Assembly: GCA_024636975.1 (NCBI GenBank)
Contig: JAGXGA010000053.1
Coordinates: 124,001 to 188,000, forward strand
Reading direction: 5' to 3'
Origin: Mariniphaga sp.
Lineage (GTDB): Bacteria > Bacteroidota > Bacteroidia > Bacteroidales > Prolixibacteraceae
Length of the DNA: 64,000 nt
Below the pieces are notes generated by a model, which was not told the DNA's origin, made no database searches, and saw nothing but the letters and a program-made list of their open reading frames with translations. A program made the translations under genes and the position numbers. The first letter of the stretch is position 1. Each line of letters opens with the position of its first letter. Below, piece after piece: positions 44,721 to 52,915 of this stretch.

Positions 44721-46154
44721 ATGAAGAACCTGATTTCAACAACCGCATTTGCCCTGGTTTTTGCCGGACTGGCAGGTGCTCAGAATCCGGAACGGCCAAA
44801 TGTATTGTTCATTGCTGTTGACGATCTGCGGCCTGAACTTGGATGCTATGGCCAGTCGCATATACAATCAACCAACATCGACAAGCTGGCTGAATCAGGT
44901 GTAACATTTAACCGGGCTTATTGCAATATCCCTGTTTGTGGCGCTTCACGTGCCAGTATCCTGTCGGGTATCAGACCCAACCGGACACGATTTCTCAATT
45001 TTAACTGCCGTCTGGATGAGGATTTGCCAGGGGCAGTGAGTCTGCCTATGCATTTTAAAAACAATGGCTATACAACCCTGTCGCTGGGGAAAATTTTTCA
45101 TCACCAGGACGATGGCAAGGGAAGCTGGTCGGAAACGCCCTGGTTTCCACAGGGCGACTGGGCAGGCTGGCAGGCTTATGTGTCGCCTGAATCAAAAGAA
45201 CAAATCGACTGGCAGGGCAATGAACACGGTATAAGCGGGCCTTCATTCGAATCGCCCGATGTGCCCGATCATGTATATCCGGATGGGATGATAGCCCAGG
45301 AGGCTTTGCGAAGGTTACGGCAATTCAAAAATACAGATGAGCCGTTCTTTCTTGCCCTGGGATTTTTAAAGCCCCATCTGCCGTTTAATGCTCCTGAAAA
45401 ATACTGGGATTTATACGATTTTGAAAAGATTCAGCTACCCGCAAACATGAAGAAACCTAATGGGGCACCCAATGAGAGCATGCACAATTTTGGCGAATTG
45501 CGTAACTATGAAGATGTTCCTGACCAGGGACCAATGGATGAGGAATTTATGCGGAAGCTGATTCATGGGTACTATGCCTGTGTGAGCTATACCGATGCTC
45601 AAGTTGGTAAGGTTTTGGCTGAACTGGAGAGGCTTGGAATGGCTGAGAATACAATTGTCATTTTATGGGGCGATCACGGCTTTCATCTGGGAGAGCACGA
45701 TTTATGGTGTAAGCACTGTAACTTTGAAAAAGTATTGCGAACTCCGCTTATCCTGCGTGTACCCGGTAAACAGCAAAACGTAAAAACCGATGCACTGGTG
45801 GAATATGTGGATGTTTATCCGTCGCTTTGTGAACTTGCCGGACTGGAAAAGCCATTTCACCTGCAGGGGAAGAGTTTTGTCCCGCTTGCAGAAGATCCCG
45901 GGCAGCCCTGGAAGGAGGAGGTTTACTGCCGCTGGATCAGAGGTGAAACAGTGGTAACGCAAACTCATACCTATACTGAGTGGTTCAGCGACCAGACCGG
46001 TAAGGTGTCAGCACGGATGATGTATAACCTGGAGGATGATCCGGAAGAGACGGTTAATGTTTCGGAACAACCTGAAAATAAAAAGCTGGTTGAGGCTTTA
46101 TCAGCTAAACTTAAAAATCACATTATTGAACGGGACAATGTGGTTATCCGTTAA
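44721..46154 (+). CDS. Secreted type I sulfatase (iduronate-2-sulfatase-like)
   Basis: 477 residues from ATG 44721, chosen because it opens a Sec signal (ending GAQ, about residue 21) and follows the esterase stop by 10 bp. Sulfatase core: FIAVDDLRPELGCYG with metal-binding Asp34/35, and the formylglycine motif C-G-A-S-R at residues 73-77 (C-x-A-x-R), which needs an anaerobic maturase since the residue is Cys. LALGFLKPHLPF and ILWGDHGFHLGEHDLWCKH are S1-type signatures of the iduronate-2-sulfatase / S1_7-like group. It hydrolyses sulfate esters from sulfated polysaccharides. No maturase (anSME) is in the window. Confidence 0.9.
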   Translation: MKNLISTTAFALVFAGLAGAQNPERPNVLFIAVDDLRPELGCYGQSHIQSTNIDKLAESGVTFNRAYCNIPVCGASRASILSGIRPNRTRFLNFNCRLDEDLPGAVSLPMHFKNNGYTTLSLGKIFHHQDDGKGSWSETPWFPQGDWAGWQAYVSPESKEQIDWQGNEHGISGPSFESPDVPDHVYPDGMIAQEALRRLRQFKNTDEPFFLALGFLKPHLPFNAPEKYWDLYDFEKIQLPANMKKPNGAPNESMHNFGELRNYEDVPDQGPMDEEFMRKLIHGYYACVSYTDAQVGKVLAELERLGMAENTIVILWGDHGFHLGEHDLWCKHCNFEKVLRTPLILRVPGKQQNVKTDALVEYVDVYPSLCELAGLEKPFHLQGKSFVPLAEDPGQPWKEEVYCRWIRGETVVTQTHTYTEWFSDQTGKVSARMMYNLEDDPEETVNVSEQPENKKLVEALSAKLKNHIIERDNVVIR

Positions 46155-46189
46155 AATTTAGTGGGATCTTTCCTGATGGTAAAAGAGCC

Positions 46190-47833
46190 TCATTTAATTT
46201 TTTTTGCCTCGTGTTCACCGTTTTGATAAGCGATGAGTTTAATAACTTCTTCAGCTTCATTAAGGTAAAAAACTATCTCAATAGGAAAGTTTTTTGAGAA
46301 GAAGCGGTTTCGGTCATAAGGTAGAATATTGAATTTTTCCTGATCACCCAACCGGGCAAACATTTTATCTCCTTCCCGATGTACTACGATATGCAGGTCA
46401 GGTTTGAGTTCATAGGTGCCTGTACAGTTATCCAGAATGGAAAGAGGCAAGGAAATTTCTTCCCTGATACTTGCTGTTTTAGCTGTTTTTTTCCAGGCAG
46501 GATGAGCATATCCGGTACCTTTTTCTGTAAATACAGTAACTTCTTCCTTTTCATTGGTTTCAAATGCATATTCAGTTAGCTGCCCTTTAACGTAGAACTG
46601 GTTCTTTTCGAAAGGAATTAACCTGAAGCGGCTGCCTGAAGGATGTACATAAAAAAGGCTGTCGTTTTCCACGATAATGGTTCTGGATTCTTCTCCTTCC
46701 GATTCATAAACTCCTTCAAACTTTTTTAGCTCAGATTTATCAAGCGACATTTCTTTCCATGCAAATGGTTTGCCTGCGGCAACAGCTGCAAGTTTGAGAG
46801 CCGGAAGCTGTGGAGATACACCCATACCATTTGAAAGAACAGCTACAAATATTTTTTCTTCGGGGAGGTAAATTGAAGCCGATTGAAATCCGTTAATACC
46901 ACCTCCGTGCTCAATGGAAGGCGATCCATGTACATTTCCAAGAAACCAGCCGTAGCCATATCCAGTTGGATCACCATTTTTTAAGTTGTAGCTGGAATGG
47001 GCTTTTTTCCTGCTTTCAGTACTGATAACCTTGCCATTCATGACCGCAGTGTACCATTTAAGCAGGTCATCAACAGTCGACATCAGTGAACCGGCAGCAT
47101 AGGGTTGTGTCATGCTGAGATAATCTGCGTTCTCAAAACCATTCTTTGTCCGCTGATAGCCTGAAGCCCTGTTTTTAAGAATTTCGGATGAATTGTCATA
47201 GAAAGAATTTTCCATTCCCAGGGGTGCAAAAATTTCTTCTTCAATGTACTGTGGATATGGTTTTCCTGAAACCGATTCTATGATGTATCCAAGCATAAAA
47301 TAAGCGGAATTGTTGTAAAGGAACTTTTCGCCCGGAGCAAAATCCATGGGTTCATTTTTAAAGTATTCCACCATTTCACCGGGAGTAAAATCTTTTTTAC
47401 GCATTTCTGCATCCCAGGTTTTCATACTTGTGTAGCTTTTAATTCCCGAAGTGTGTGTTAGCAGGTGTTCAATGGTAATTGTATGCCCATGGGTTGGATA
47501 ATCTTTTATATATTCGGTAACATCGTCATTAAGTGATAGTTTACCTTCTTCTGCCAGCTTTAAGATTGCGGCTGCTGTAAATTGTTTTGTAATGGAGCCG
47601 ATGCGGAAAATGTGCTCAGGCTTCAGTTGAACACCAAGTTCAAGATTGGCATGACCAAAAGCTTTTCGGTAAAGCACATCATCGTTTTTAGCTACAAGTA
47701 TTGCAAAGCCGGGGCTGTTGTCGAAGTTGTATTCACTGAAGATTTCGTCAAATTGTTTTTCGACAGACTGACTGTATGCAGACTCAAAGAAGTAAACAGT
47801 CAGCAGGAATGGGATAAGGAGCAGTTTTTTCAT
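46190..47833 (-). CDS. Serine beta-lactamase-like / PBP4*-type hydrolase
   Basis: 547 residues with a Sec signal (ending YSQ, residue 22). Class C beta-lactamase fold: Ser80-I-T-Lys83 (IGSITKQFTAAA), the YNN tyrosine motif in LYNNSAY, and HGGGINGF near the end of the core (about 55-380). A C-terminal beta-rich region (about 395-545) resembles the lipocalin-like domain often found after these cores. Members act as D-aminopeptidases, esterases or peptidoglycan-modifying enzymes, and most do not give drug resistance. The specific substrate is unknown. Confidence 0.88.
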   Translation of the reverse strand: MKKLLLIPFLLTVYFFESAYSQSVEKQFDEIFSEYNFDNSPGFAILVAKNDDVLYRKAFGHANLELGVQLKPEHIFRIGSITKQFTAAAILKLAEEGKLSLNDDVTEYIKDYPTHGHTITIEHLLTHTSGIKSYTSMKTWDAEMRKKDFTPGEMVEYFKNEPMDFAPGEKFLYNNSAYFMLGYIIESVSGKPYPQYIEEEIFAPLGMENSFYDNSSEILKNRASGYQRTKNGFENADYLSMTQPYAAGSLMSTVDDLLKWYTAVMNGKVISTESRKKAHSSYNLKNGDPTGYGYGWFLGNVHGSPSIEHGGGINGFQSASIYLPEEKIFVAVLSNGMGVSPQLPALKLAAVAAGKPFAWKEMSLDKSELKKFEGVYESEGEESRTIIVENDSLFYVHPSGSRFRLIPFEKNQFYVKGQLTEYAFETNEKEEVTVFTEKGTGYAHPAWKKTAKTASIREEISLPLSILDNCTGTYELKPDLHIVVHREGDKMFARLGDQEKFNILPYDRNRFFSKNFPIEIVFYLNEAEEVIKLIAYQNGEHEAKKIK

Positions 47834-47955
47834 ATCCTTTTAATTAAAATTTAGAATAAAATTTATCGTTTTTCAACTTTATCCTGTTTGACTAATGAAT
47901 AGGAAGTTTTGTTGCAATAATAAATGCTTTTTATGTGATTTTAAAAGAGAGTTTT

Positions 47956-48423
47956 CTATTGCTCATCGGTTTGGGCGTTAATCCTTTGTTGAAATATTTT
48001 ATTAATAGAGAAAGCATTTCCATGTCCCGGGTAAATCATTACGGCCCCTCTTTCAGACAGGTAAAGCCAGTTTTGTTTTATTTTTTTGATGTCTTCAGCA
48101 AATATTGGCAGTCCGGGGGAAGATCTGAAAGGAAACTCATTATGTGCCATGCAGCCAACACAAGCCTCCCCCGATTCCAGCAACACGCTTACCGAACCTG
48201 AAGTGTGGCGGGGTGTGTAAATTATCTGACCGCCGGAAATGTATTTATCAATGGAATAATCATTATCCGTCAGAATTATATCGGGTTTAAGCATAGGTAT
48301 CTTCTTTTGCATAAAAAAGGGTTTTAAGATAGAGCGCGTGGACATACCCCAGGGTGATAATCCCGGTGGCCAGTTAAAAAGACCTTCCTCAAGTCTGCAG
48401 TACTCCCTTTTTTTTATGGCGAA
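47956..48423 (-). pseudogene. Truncated MBL-fold metallo-hydrolase remnant
   Basis: The readable frame (about 155 codons from a stop at 48424-48426) matches the C-terminal half of a metallo-beta-lactamase-fold hydrolase: YTPRHTSGSVSVLLESGEAC and MIYPGHGNAFSINKI. The N-terminal half with the HxHxDH zinc motif is missing. Upstream there is no start codon at the expected place (frame reads F-A-I-K-K-R-E-Y-C-R after the stop) and the other frames show only scattered matches. The first ATG of the frame, 48345, would give 129 residues lacking most metal ligands. Function is almost certainly lost. Confidence 0.7.
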
Positions 48424-48635
48424 CTACTGCATTGTATTTTGCTCAATTCAATAATTAGTTCTGCTGATGAACTGCTCTGATGCACTCTTCCCGGTTATGT
48501 CTGTTTAATTGGACTAGTGAGCACGTCGAGTTCAAAAGTTTATAATGTAATAAGTTACGAATAAATTTTGATGTTTTTAATTTGATGGATTTTTTTGCAC
48601 TGCTGCATGTCAAAATCAATGAAATTCATAACAAT

Positions 48636-48670
48636 AAAAACCATCCGCTCAAAATACGGATGGTTTTTTT
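48636..48670. terminator. Terminator downstream of TonB-like gene 1
   Basis: CCATCCG (48641-48647) pairs with CGGATGG (48657-48663), with A and T runs on the flanks. It lies directly beyond the end of the minus-strand TonB-domain gene. Confidence 0.88.
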
Positions 48671-48713
48671 AATTGACGATAATTGAAGCTACACTTGTCC
48701 TTTTAGTGCTGCT

Positions 48714-49424
48714 TTATTCCATTAGTACACGGAGCATTTCATCATATTCCTTTGAATTGTCAGGTGTTATTGCCATATTCTCTATTTCAATACTTGTACC
48801 GTTCCTTTTTGCGAGGACCATTAACCTGTCCCAATCCCGATTGGCACCATTTTTATCGCCCAATTTGAATTTGCATAAACCGCGTGCTGCAAGCAACGTC
48901 TCATCGTTGGGAAGAAGCCTTATTCCTTTATCATAGAAATAAATAGCTTTACGTGGTTTGTTTTTTGAGTACATCAGTTTATTTCCTTTTTCAAGGTAGT
49001 CTTTAGCATCTGCGATTATAAATTGTATTGGGTCAATAAAGAAATTAATTGAAACTTCCTGTCTCATTTCAACTGGTTTGCCTTCCAATATTCCAGGGTT
49101 CCATTTACCGCTTGTCATCCGCAATACCCGATAAAGCTCTTTATCAATTTCCGGACTTAAACTGTTTAATACTTTAAATTTAGTTAACCGTCCTTTAGGT
49201 GTAACTGTAAACTGAATAACCTCAGTTCCTTGTATTCTTCGTTCAACTGAAATTTCAGGATAATTGACATTTTTTCTGAGAAAATCATCGATATTTTGTT
49301 CAGGATAATCGGAGCTAACCATGTTTAAACAGGGCATTTGAACTTGATCGTCCTTCATTTCCCGAACTTGTCCAAAAGAATTTATCGCTAATAAAATACC
49401 GGCTAAATACATTAAATTTTTCAT
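48714..49424 (-). CDS. Secreted TonB-C-domain + TPR protein, copy 1
   Basis: 236 residues from ATG 49424, chosen because it begins the Sec signal MKNLMYLAGILLAINSFGQ; upstream codons carry no signal. The TonB C-terminal domain follows directly (about 70-140: TEVIQFTVTPKGRLTKFKVL, WNPGILEGKPVEMRQEVSI), then a single TPR-like pair (about 150-210: KAIYFYDKGIRLLPNDETLL, FKLGDKNGANRDWDRL). Classical TonB has an N-terminal membrane span, proline-rich linker and C-terminal domain. Here the domain is N-terminal, the protein looks freely periplasmic and TPRs replace the linker. It is paralogous to the second copy and lies behind the matching regulator. Confidence 0.8.
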   Translation of the reverse strand: MKNLMYLAGILLAINSFGQVREMKDDQVQMPCLNMVSSDYPEQNIDDFLRKNVNYPEISVERRIQGTEVIQFTVTPKGRLTKFKVLNSLSPEIDKELYRVLRMTSGKWNPGILEGKPVEMRQEVSINFFIDPIQFIIADAKDYLEKGNKLMYSKNKPRKAIYFYDKGIRLLPNDETLLAARGLCKFKLGDKNGANRDWDRLMVLAKRNGTSIEIENMAITPDNSKEYDEMLRVLME

Positions 49425-49479
49425 GACATTTGTTTTTAAATTTGATCTTAAATTCATAATGTCAAGTTCCGGTAAAACA

Positions 49480-49581
49480 TGTTGCAGCACTAATCAAGCT
49501 GGTTGCGAATGATGTTAAATTTGTGTATGGGAATAAAATTCTTGTAGACAGAATGTAATTATTGTTGTGACGTGTGTTGCA
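49480..49581. promoter_or_regulatory. Diverged operator array upstream of TonB-like gene 1
   Basis: TGTTGCA at 49480 and GGTTGCG at 49501 are 21 bp apart; TGTTGTG (49563) and TGTTGCA (49575) also occur. On the minus strand the block from 49480 towards the start aligns with the copy-2 promoter (TGCAACA-xx-GTTTT-ACCGGAA against TTCAACA-xx-GTTTG-CCGGAA). The boxes have drifted from TGTTGAA to TGTTGCA, perhaps matching the paralogous regulator. Confidence 0.4.
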
Positions 49582-49621
49582 GAGTGGAAAATTCGGGAGT
49601 CAATGAATACTTAATATTTTC

Positions 49622-51754
49622 CTATTCAATCACCTCCAACTCTCGTAATAACTCGCCAACTTTTTCGTGCTCTTTTTGGTATTTGGTTTCAACATCTTTT
49701 AAAACTTCAGCAAATTCGGGTTCGTTGCGGATATTGTCAAGCATCGGACTGTATTTTAAACGGGTTACCAACCACACATCATTATTATTCCGTTTTTTTA
49801 GTTGAACCAGATATTCAATTGCCTTGTCTTTTTGATTCAATGTGGAATAGATACAGGCTAAACTGAAATGGGTTTCATAATTCTGTGCAGCCCTCCGGTT
49901 AAGTTCAATTTCTTTCTGAATTTCCAGAATCGACTTGTTAAAATAACTTTTTGCTTTTTCATTTTCACCCTTAACTAAATAAATGTAACCGGCTTCATAA
50001 ACGAGTTGGTATGGAAATTCACTTTCATCAAAGAATTGTAAAATCTCATTGAAATAGTTGATGGCTTTATTATAATCTTTTGAATAAAAATAAAATTGAA
50101 AAAGGTCATACAACAAATAAGCATTTTTGTTACTGGAAAATGAATTGGATTTTATAACATATTTACGGCTGGCATCGAAATTCCCCGAATGCAATTCCGA
50201 CCTCCACAATCTCCTGAAAAAATAGGCAGAATCGTTATCAAAATTCAGAATTTCAAGTGCAACTTTTTGCGAGACTTCAGGAAATCCTATAGCATCTAAA
50301 TCTATATTAAGCGATTGTAATGTGTTTGGAACAATTTTTATTTCCTTGGGTTTGGTTTTTTTATACCTGTAAAAATTCTCAATTGCGTGATAATGATCAT
50401 TCATTGCACCTGTTCTCCAAAAATTTAGCCTGTATTTTTCCCAGTCTGGAATATTCTCTTTGCTCAATTTTTCAGATTTATCGTCGTATTCATTGGCCTT
50501 TGTAAAATCGCCCTTATGTATGTAGTAATTTTTAAGCAGGTTGTATGCCCAGCCAATTTTTTCATCGTAATGAATTGCCTTTTGCGCCATTACCAGGCCC
50601 GAGTCCATGTATTGTTCTGATAAATTAATAATATGCACAGACGATAATATATCCATATAAATATGTCCCAAACGTACATAGGCTTCGGCAAAAGTTGAGT
50701 CCAGTTGAATAGCATCTTCAAAATTCAATTTTGCCTTTTGAATTAATGCCATTTGTTCACTGTTTCCAAAACTGACATTTAATGCGGACAGATGCAGATA
50801 CTCTACTCCCAATAAAAATTTGTTGTATGCAGCCAGGTTTTTGGTTGGTATTTGTTCAATTTCTTCAATTTCTTCTACCGAGAGATTTGCTTTTAACTTG
50901 TTTACCACAGCATAGGCAACTTCTTTTCGTAATTCAAAATAATTTGAAAGTGAAAGATTTCTGTTTTCGCGCAAAATTACTTTGCCCGATTTAGTTTCAA
51001 GAAGTTCAAACCACACCGTTGTATTTCCATTGCTTGTTTCTCCTTTTGCACTGAGAATAAAATCGGCTTTTGTTTTTTTTGCAATTTCCAGTGCGCTTAA
51101 ACCGGAATTCTTATACTGATCCATAAATGCGTCCGGAACCACTTCAATATCTTTTACCGAAAAAAGGACGTCCAGAATATCTTCACGCAGACCATTGATA
51201 ATATAACTTTTTTCCGCTGAGGGACTTAAATCTTCGAAGTACAAAATTGCAATGGTTTTGCCCTGCTTTTTGGGAGAATTGATTTTCGGCCAGAAGATAA
51301 TAAAGAAAACATTGGTAAGTAAGATGAAAACAATTGACCAGACAATTATATCACTTTTGTCCAGTTTCCCGATTTGAAACCTTTTAACGGGCGTTTCATG
51401 AACTTCAATCGCTTCTTCATGATTTTCAGAGTCTCCCGGGGTATAACCAAATTGTTCTCTGAAGCATTTGATAAAATAGGAGGTACTTCCAAATCCAACT
51501 TTATAGGTAATTTCGGAAACGGTAAATGAAGTTTCCTGCAGAAGTTCTTTTGCTTTTTTTAAACGAACCTGACGAATATACTGGCTGGCTGAAATATTTA
51601 AGGCTTCCCCTATTTTCCGGTGAAGATTGGAGCGGCTCATTCCCAATTCTCCCGCCATTTCGGAAACACCGAATTGTTCGTTATCGAGGTTGGCTTCCAT
51701 AATTTCGGTAAGCCGGTTTAAAAACTCTTGCTGCGCTTTAGAACTATCAGGCAT
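49622..51754 (-). CDS. Membrane-bound AraC-HTH / FlgO-like / TPR regulator, copy 1
   Basis: 710 residues. An N-terminal AraC-type HTH (about 8-105; ELGMSRSNLHRKIGEALNIS, TVSEITYKVGFGSTSYFIKCF) faces the cytoplasm. One membrane span lies at about 135-155. After it, a FlgO/TolB-like domain (about 165-290: TIAILYFEDLSPSAEKSYII, IAKKTKADFILSAKGET) and 7-9 TPR units (to about 690) would be periplasmic. No two-component parts are present, so it is a one-component trans-membrane regulator. It lies 197 bp upstream of TonB-like gene 1 on the same strand and is paralogous to copy 2 over its full length. Confidence 0.85.
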   Translation of the reverse strand: MPDSSKAQQEFLNRLTEIMEANLDNEQFGVSEMAGELGMSRSNLHRKIGEALNISASQYIRQVRLKKAKELLQETSFTVSEITYKVGFGSTSYFIKCFREQFGYTPGDSENHEEAIEVHETPVKRFQIGKLDKSDIIVWSIVFILLTNVFFIIFWPKINSPKKQGKTIAILYFEDLSPSAEKSYIINGLREDILDVLFSVKDIEVVPDAFMDQYKNSGLSALEIAKKTKADFILSAKGETSNGNTTVWFELLETKSGKVILRENRNLSLSNYFELRKEVAYAVVNKLKANLSVEEIEEIEQIPTKNLAAYNKFLLGVEYLHLSALNVSFGNSEQMALIQKAKLNFEDAIQLDSTFAEAYVRLGHIYMDILSSVHIINLSEQYMDSGLVMAQKAIHYDEKIGWAYNLLKNYYIHKGDFTKANEYDDKSEKLSKENIPDWEKYRLNFWRTGAMNDHYHAIENFYRYKKTKPKEIKIVPNTLQSLNIDLDAIGFPEVSQKVALEILNFDNDSAYFFRRLWRSELHSGNFDASRKYVIKSNSFSSNKNAYLLYDLFQFYFYSKDYNKAINYFNEILQFFDESEFPYQLVYEAGYIYLVKGENEKAKSYFNKSILEIQKEIELNRRAAQNYETHFSLACIYSTLNQKDKAIEYLVQLKKRNNNDVWLVTRLKYSPMLDNIRNEPEFAEVLKDVETKYQKEHEKVGELLRELEVIE

Positions 51755-51938
51755 TTAGTCATTTTCTCCTTTAAATTCTCAAATAAGTTAAGGAAAAATA
51801 ATGATTTACACGATATTAAGGATGTGCATTTATGTAAATGAACTTTTTTAAAATGAAATTATGCCCGTGGTTTAATTTTCAATCCTGGGAATTTAAACCC
51901 GCGGTTTGCTGATGATATAATAGTCCAGGGCAATTAAA

Positions 51939-51970
51939 AAAAGCCATCCGGCACGTGCCGGATGGCTTTT
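51939..51970. terminator. Perfect-palindrome terminator downstream of TonB-like gene 2
   Basis: AAAAGCCATCCGGCAC and its exact complement abut at 51954/51955, a 32-bp perfect palindrome with A/T ends that can end transcripts in both directions. It lies between TonB-like gene 2 and the copy-1 regulator, separating the two modules. Confidence 0.92.
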
Positions 51971-52015
51971 CATTAATTCAAGACATTAAACTAAAACTGA
52001 TACACATTTCTACTA

Positions 52016-52723
52016 TTAATCCTGACTTGCTATTTTCTTTTTCATCACCTTGTAACCTGGAGAACCCTGAAATTTATCGGCCAGTTCTTCCAGTTCCGGA
52101 AATTCATTGTTTCTTTTGGCTAAAATTTTCAGCCTGTCCCAGTCGTGGTTGGCACCGGTTTCGTCGCCCAGTTTGTATTTGCATAATCCGCGCACTGCCA
52201 GCAGGGTTTTTTCATTTGGCAGGAAATTGATGCCCCGGTTGAAATGTTTCAGGGCTTTTTCAGGCTGGTCTTTTATAAAGAGCGCCTGGTTTCCTTTTTG
52301 CAAATGTTTATTTGCCAATTCAACAAAATTAGTTGCCGGGTTATTTTTAAAAACCACCGACACTTCTTTTTTCATAGCCACAGGTTTTCCTTCAACAGTT
52401 CCGGGAGCCCACTTTCCATTGGTGACTTCCAGAATCCTGATGACTTCCTGGCCAATTTCAGGTGATACACTATTTAAAACCTTAAAATCTGTGATCTGCC
52501 CATCGGTAGTAACTGTAAACTGAACGACTTCGGTTCCCTGTAAACCTGCCTTTTTTGATTTTGCCGGAAATTCAAAAGCATGTTCAAGAAAATCGTTGGC
52601 AGAATAAAATATTTCACTTTGAAATATAGGTGCTGTAACCTTAATTTCATTTAACTTTTGTTCTTGTCCGAAAGCAACAACTGCTGTCAACGTCATTGCG
52701 AAGAAAATTACACTTGTTTTCAT
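52016..52723 (-). CDS. Secreted TonB-C-domain + TPR protein, copy 2
   Basis: 235 residues from ATG 52723, the start of a Sec signal (ending VAFGQ); an ATG nine codons earlier is also in frame. TonB C-terminal domain at about 60-127 (TEVVQFTVTTDGQITDF, KWAPGTVEGKPVAMKKEVSV), then TPR helices at about 131-205 (KALKHFNRGINFLPNEKTLL, YKLGDETGANHDWDRLKILAK). Like copy 1 it has no membrane anchor. It is probably periplasmic and could touch TonB-dependent receptors, outer-membrane complexes or the TPR face of the regulator. Its promoter carries five TGTTGAA boxes. Confidence 0.8.
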   Translation of the reverse strand: MKTSVIFFAMTLTAVVAFGQEQKLNEIKVTAPIFQSEIFYSANDFLEHAFEFPAKSKKAGLQGTEVVQFTVTTDGQITDFKVLNSVSPEIGQEVIRILEVTNGKWAPGTVEGKPVAMKKEVSVVFKNNPATNFVELANKHLQKGNQALFIKDQPEKALKHFNRGINFLPNEKTLLAVRGLCKYKLGDETGANHDWDRLKILAKRNNEFPELEELADKFQGSPGYKVMKKKIASQD

Positions 52724-52791
52724 AACACTATTTTTTAAAGGATTTGACATTTTTTATCTTTAAATCGTCAGTGTAAATTTCCGGCAAACGG

Positions 52792-52903
52792 TGTTGAAGA
52801 ACCAACCAACTATGTTGAAATCGTTTTAAAGTTTGAAGGGGTGAGCTTTAACTAATGTTGAAAGGGTTTAATTTATGTTGAAAAACGGGTTGAATGTGTT
52901 GAA
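52792..52903. promoter_or_regulatory. Five phased TGTTGAA boxes (probable AraC-type operators)
   Basis: TGTTGAA starts at 52792, 52813, 52856, 52876 and 52897, giving steps of 21, 43, 20 and 21 bp (two DNA turns each, with one site skipped). Two have the extended form TATGTTGAAA. In the direction of the minus-strand TonB-like gene 2 they are TTCAACA direct repeats starting 69 bp before its ATG. The nearest box abuts a TTTG that could be the -33 element. AraC-family proteins bind direct half-sites 21 bp apart, and the regulator gene is immediately upstream. Confidence 0.65.
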
Positions 52904-52915
52904 TGAAGGGAAAAA

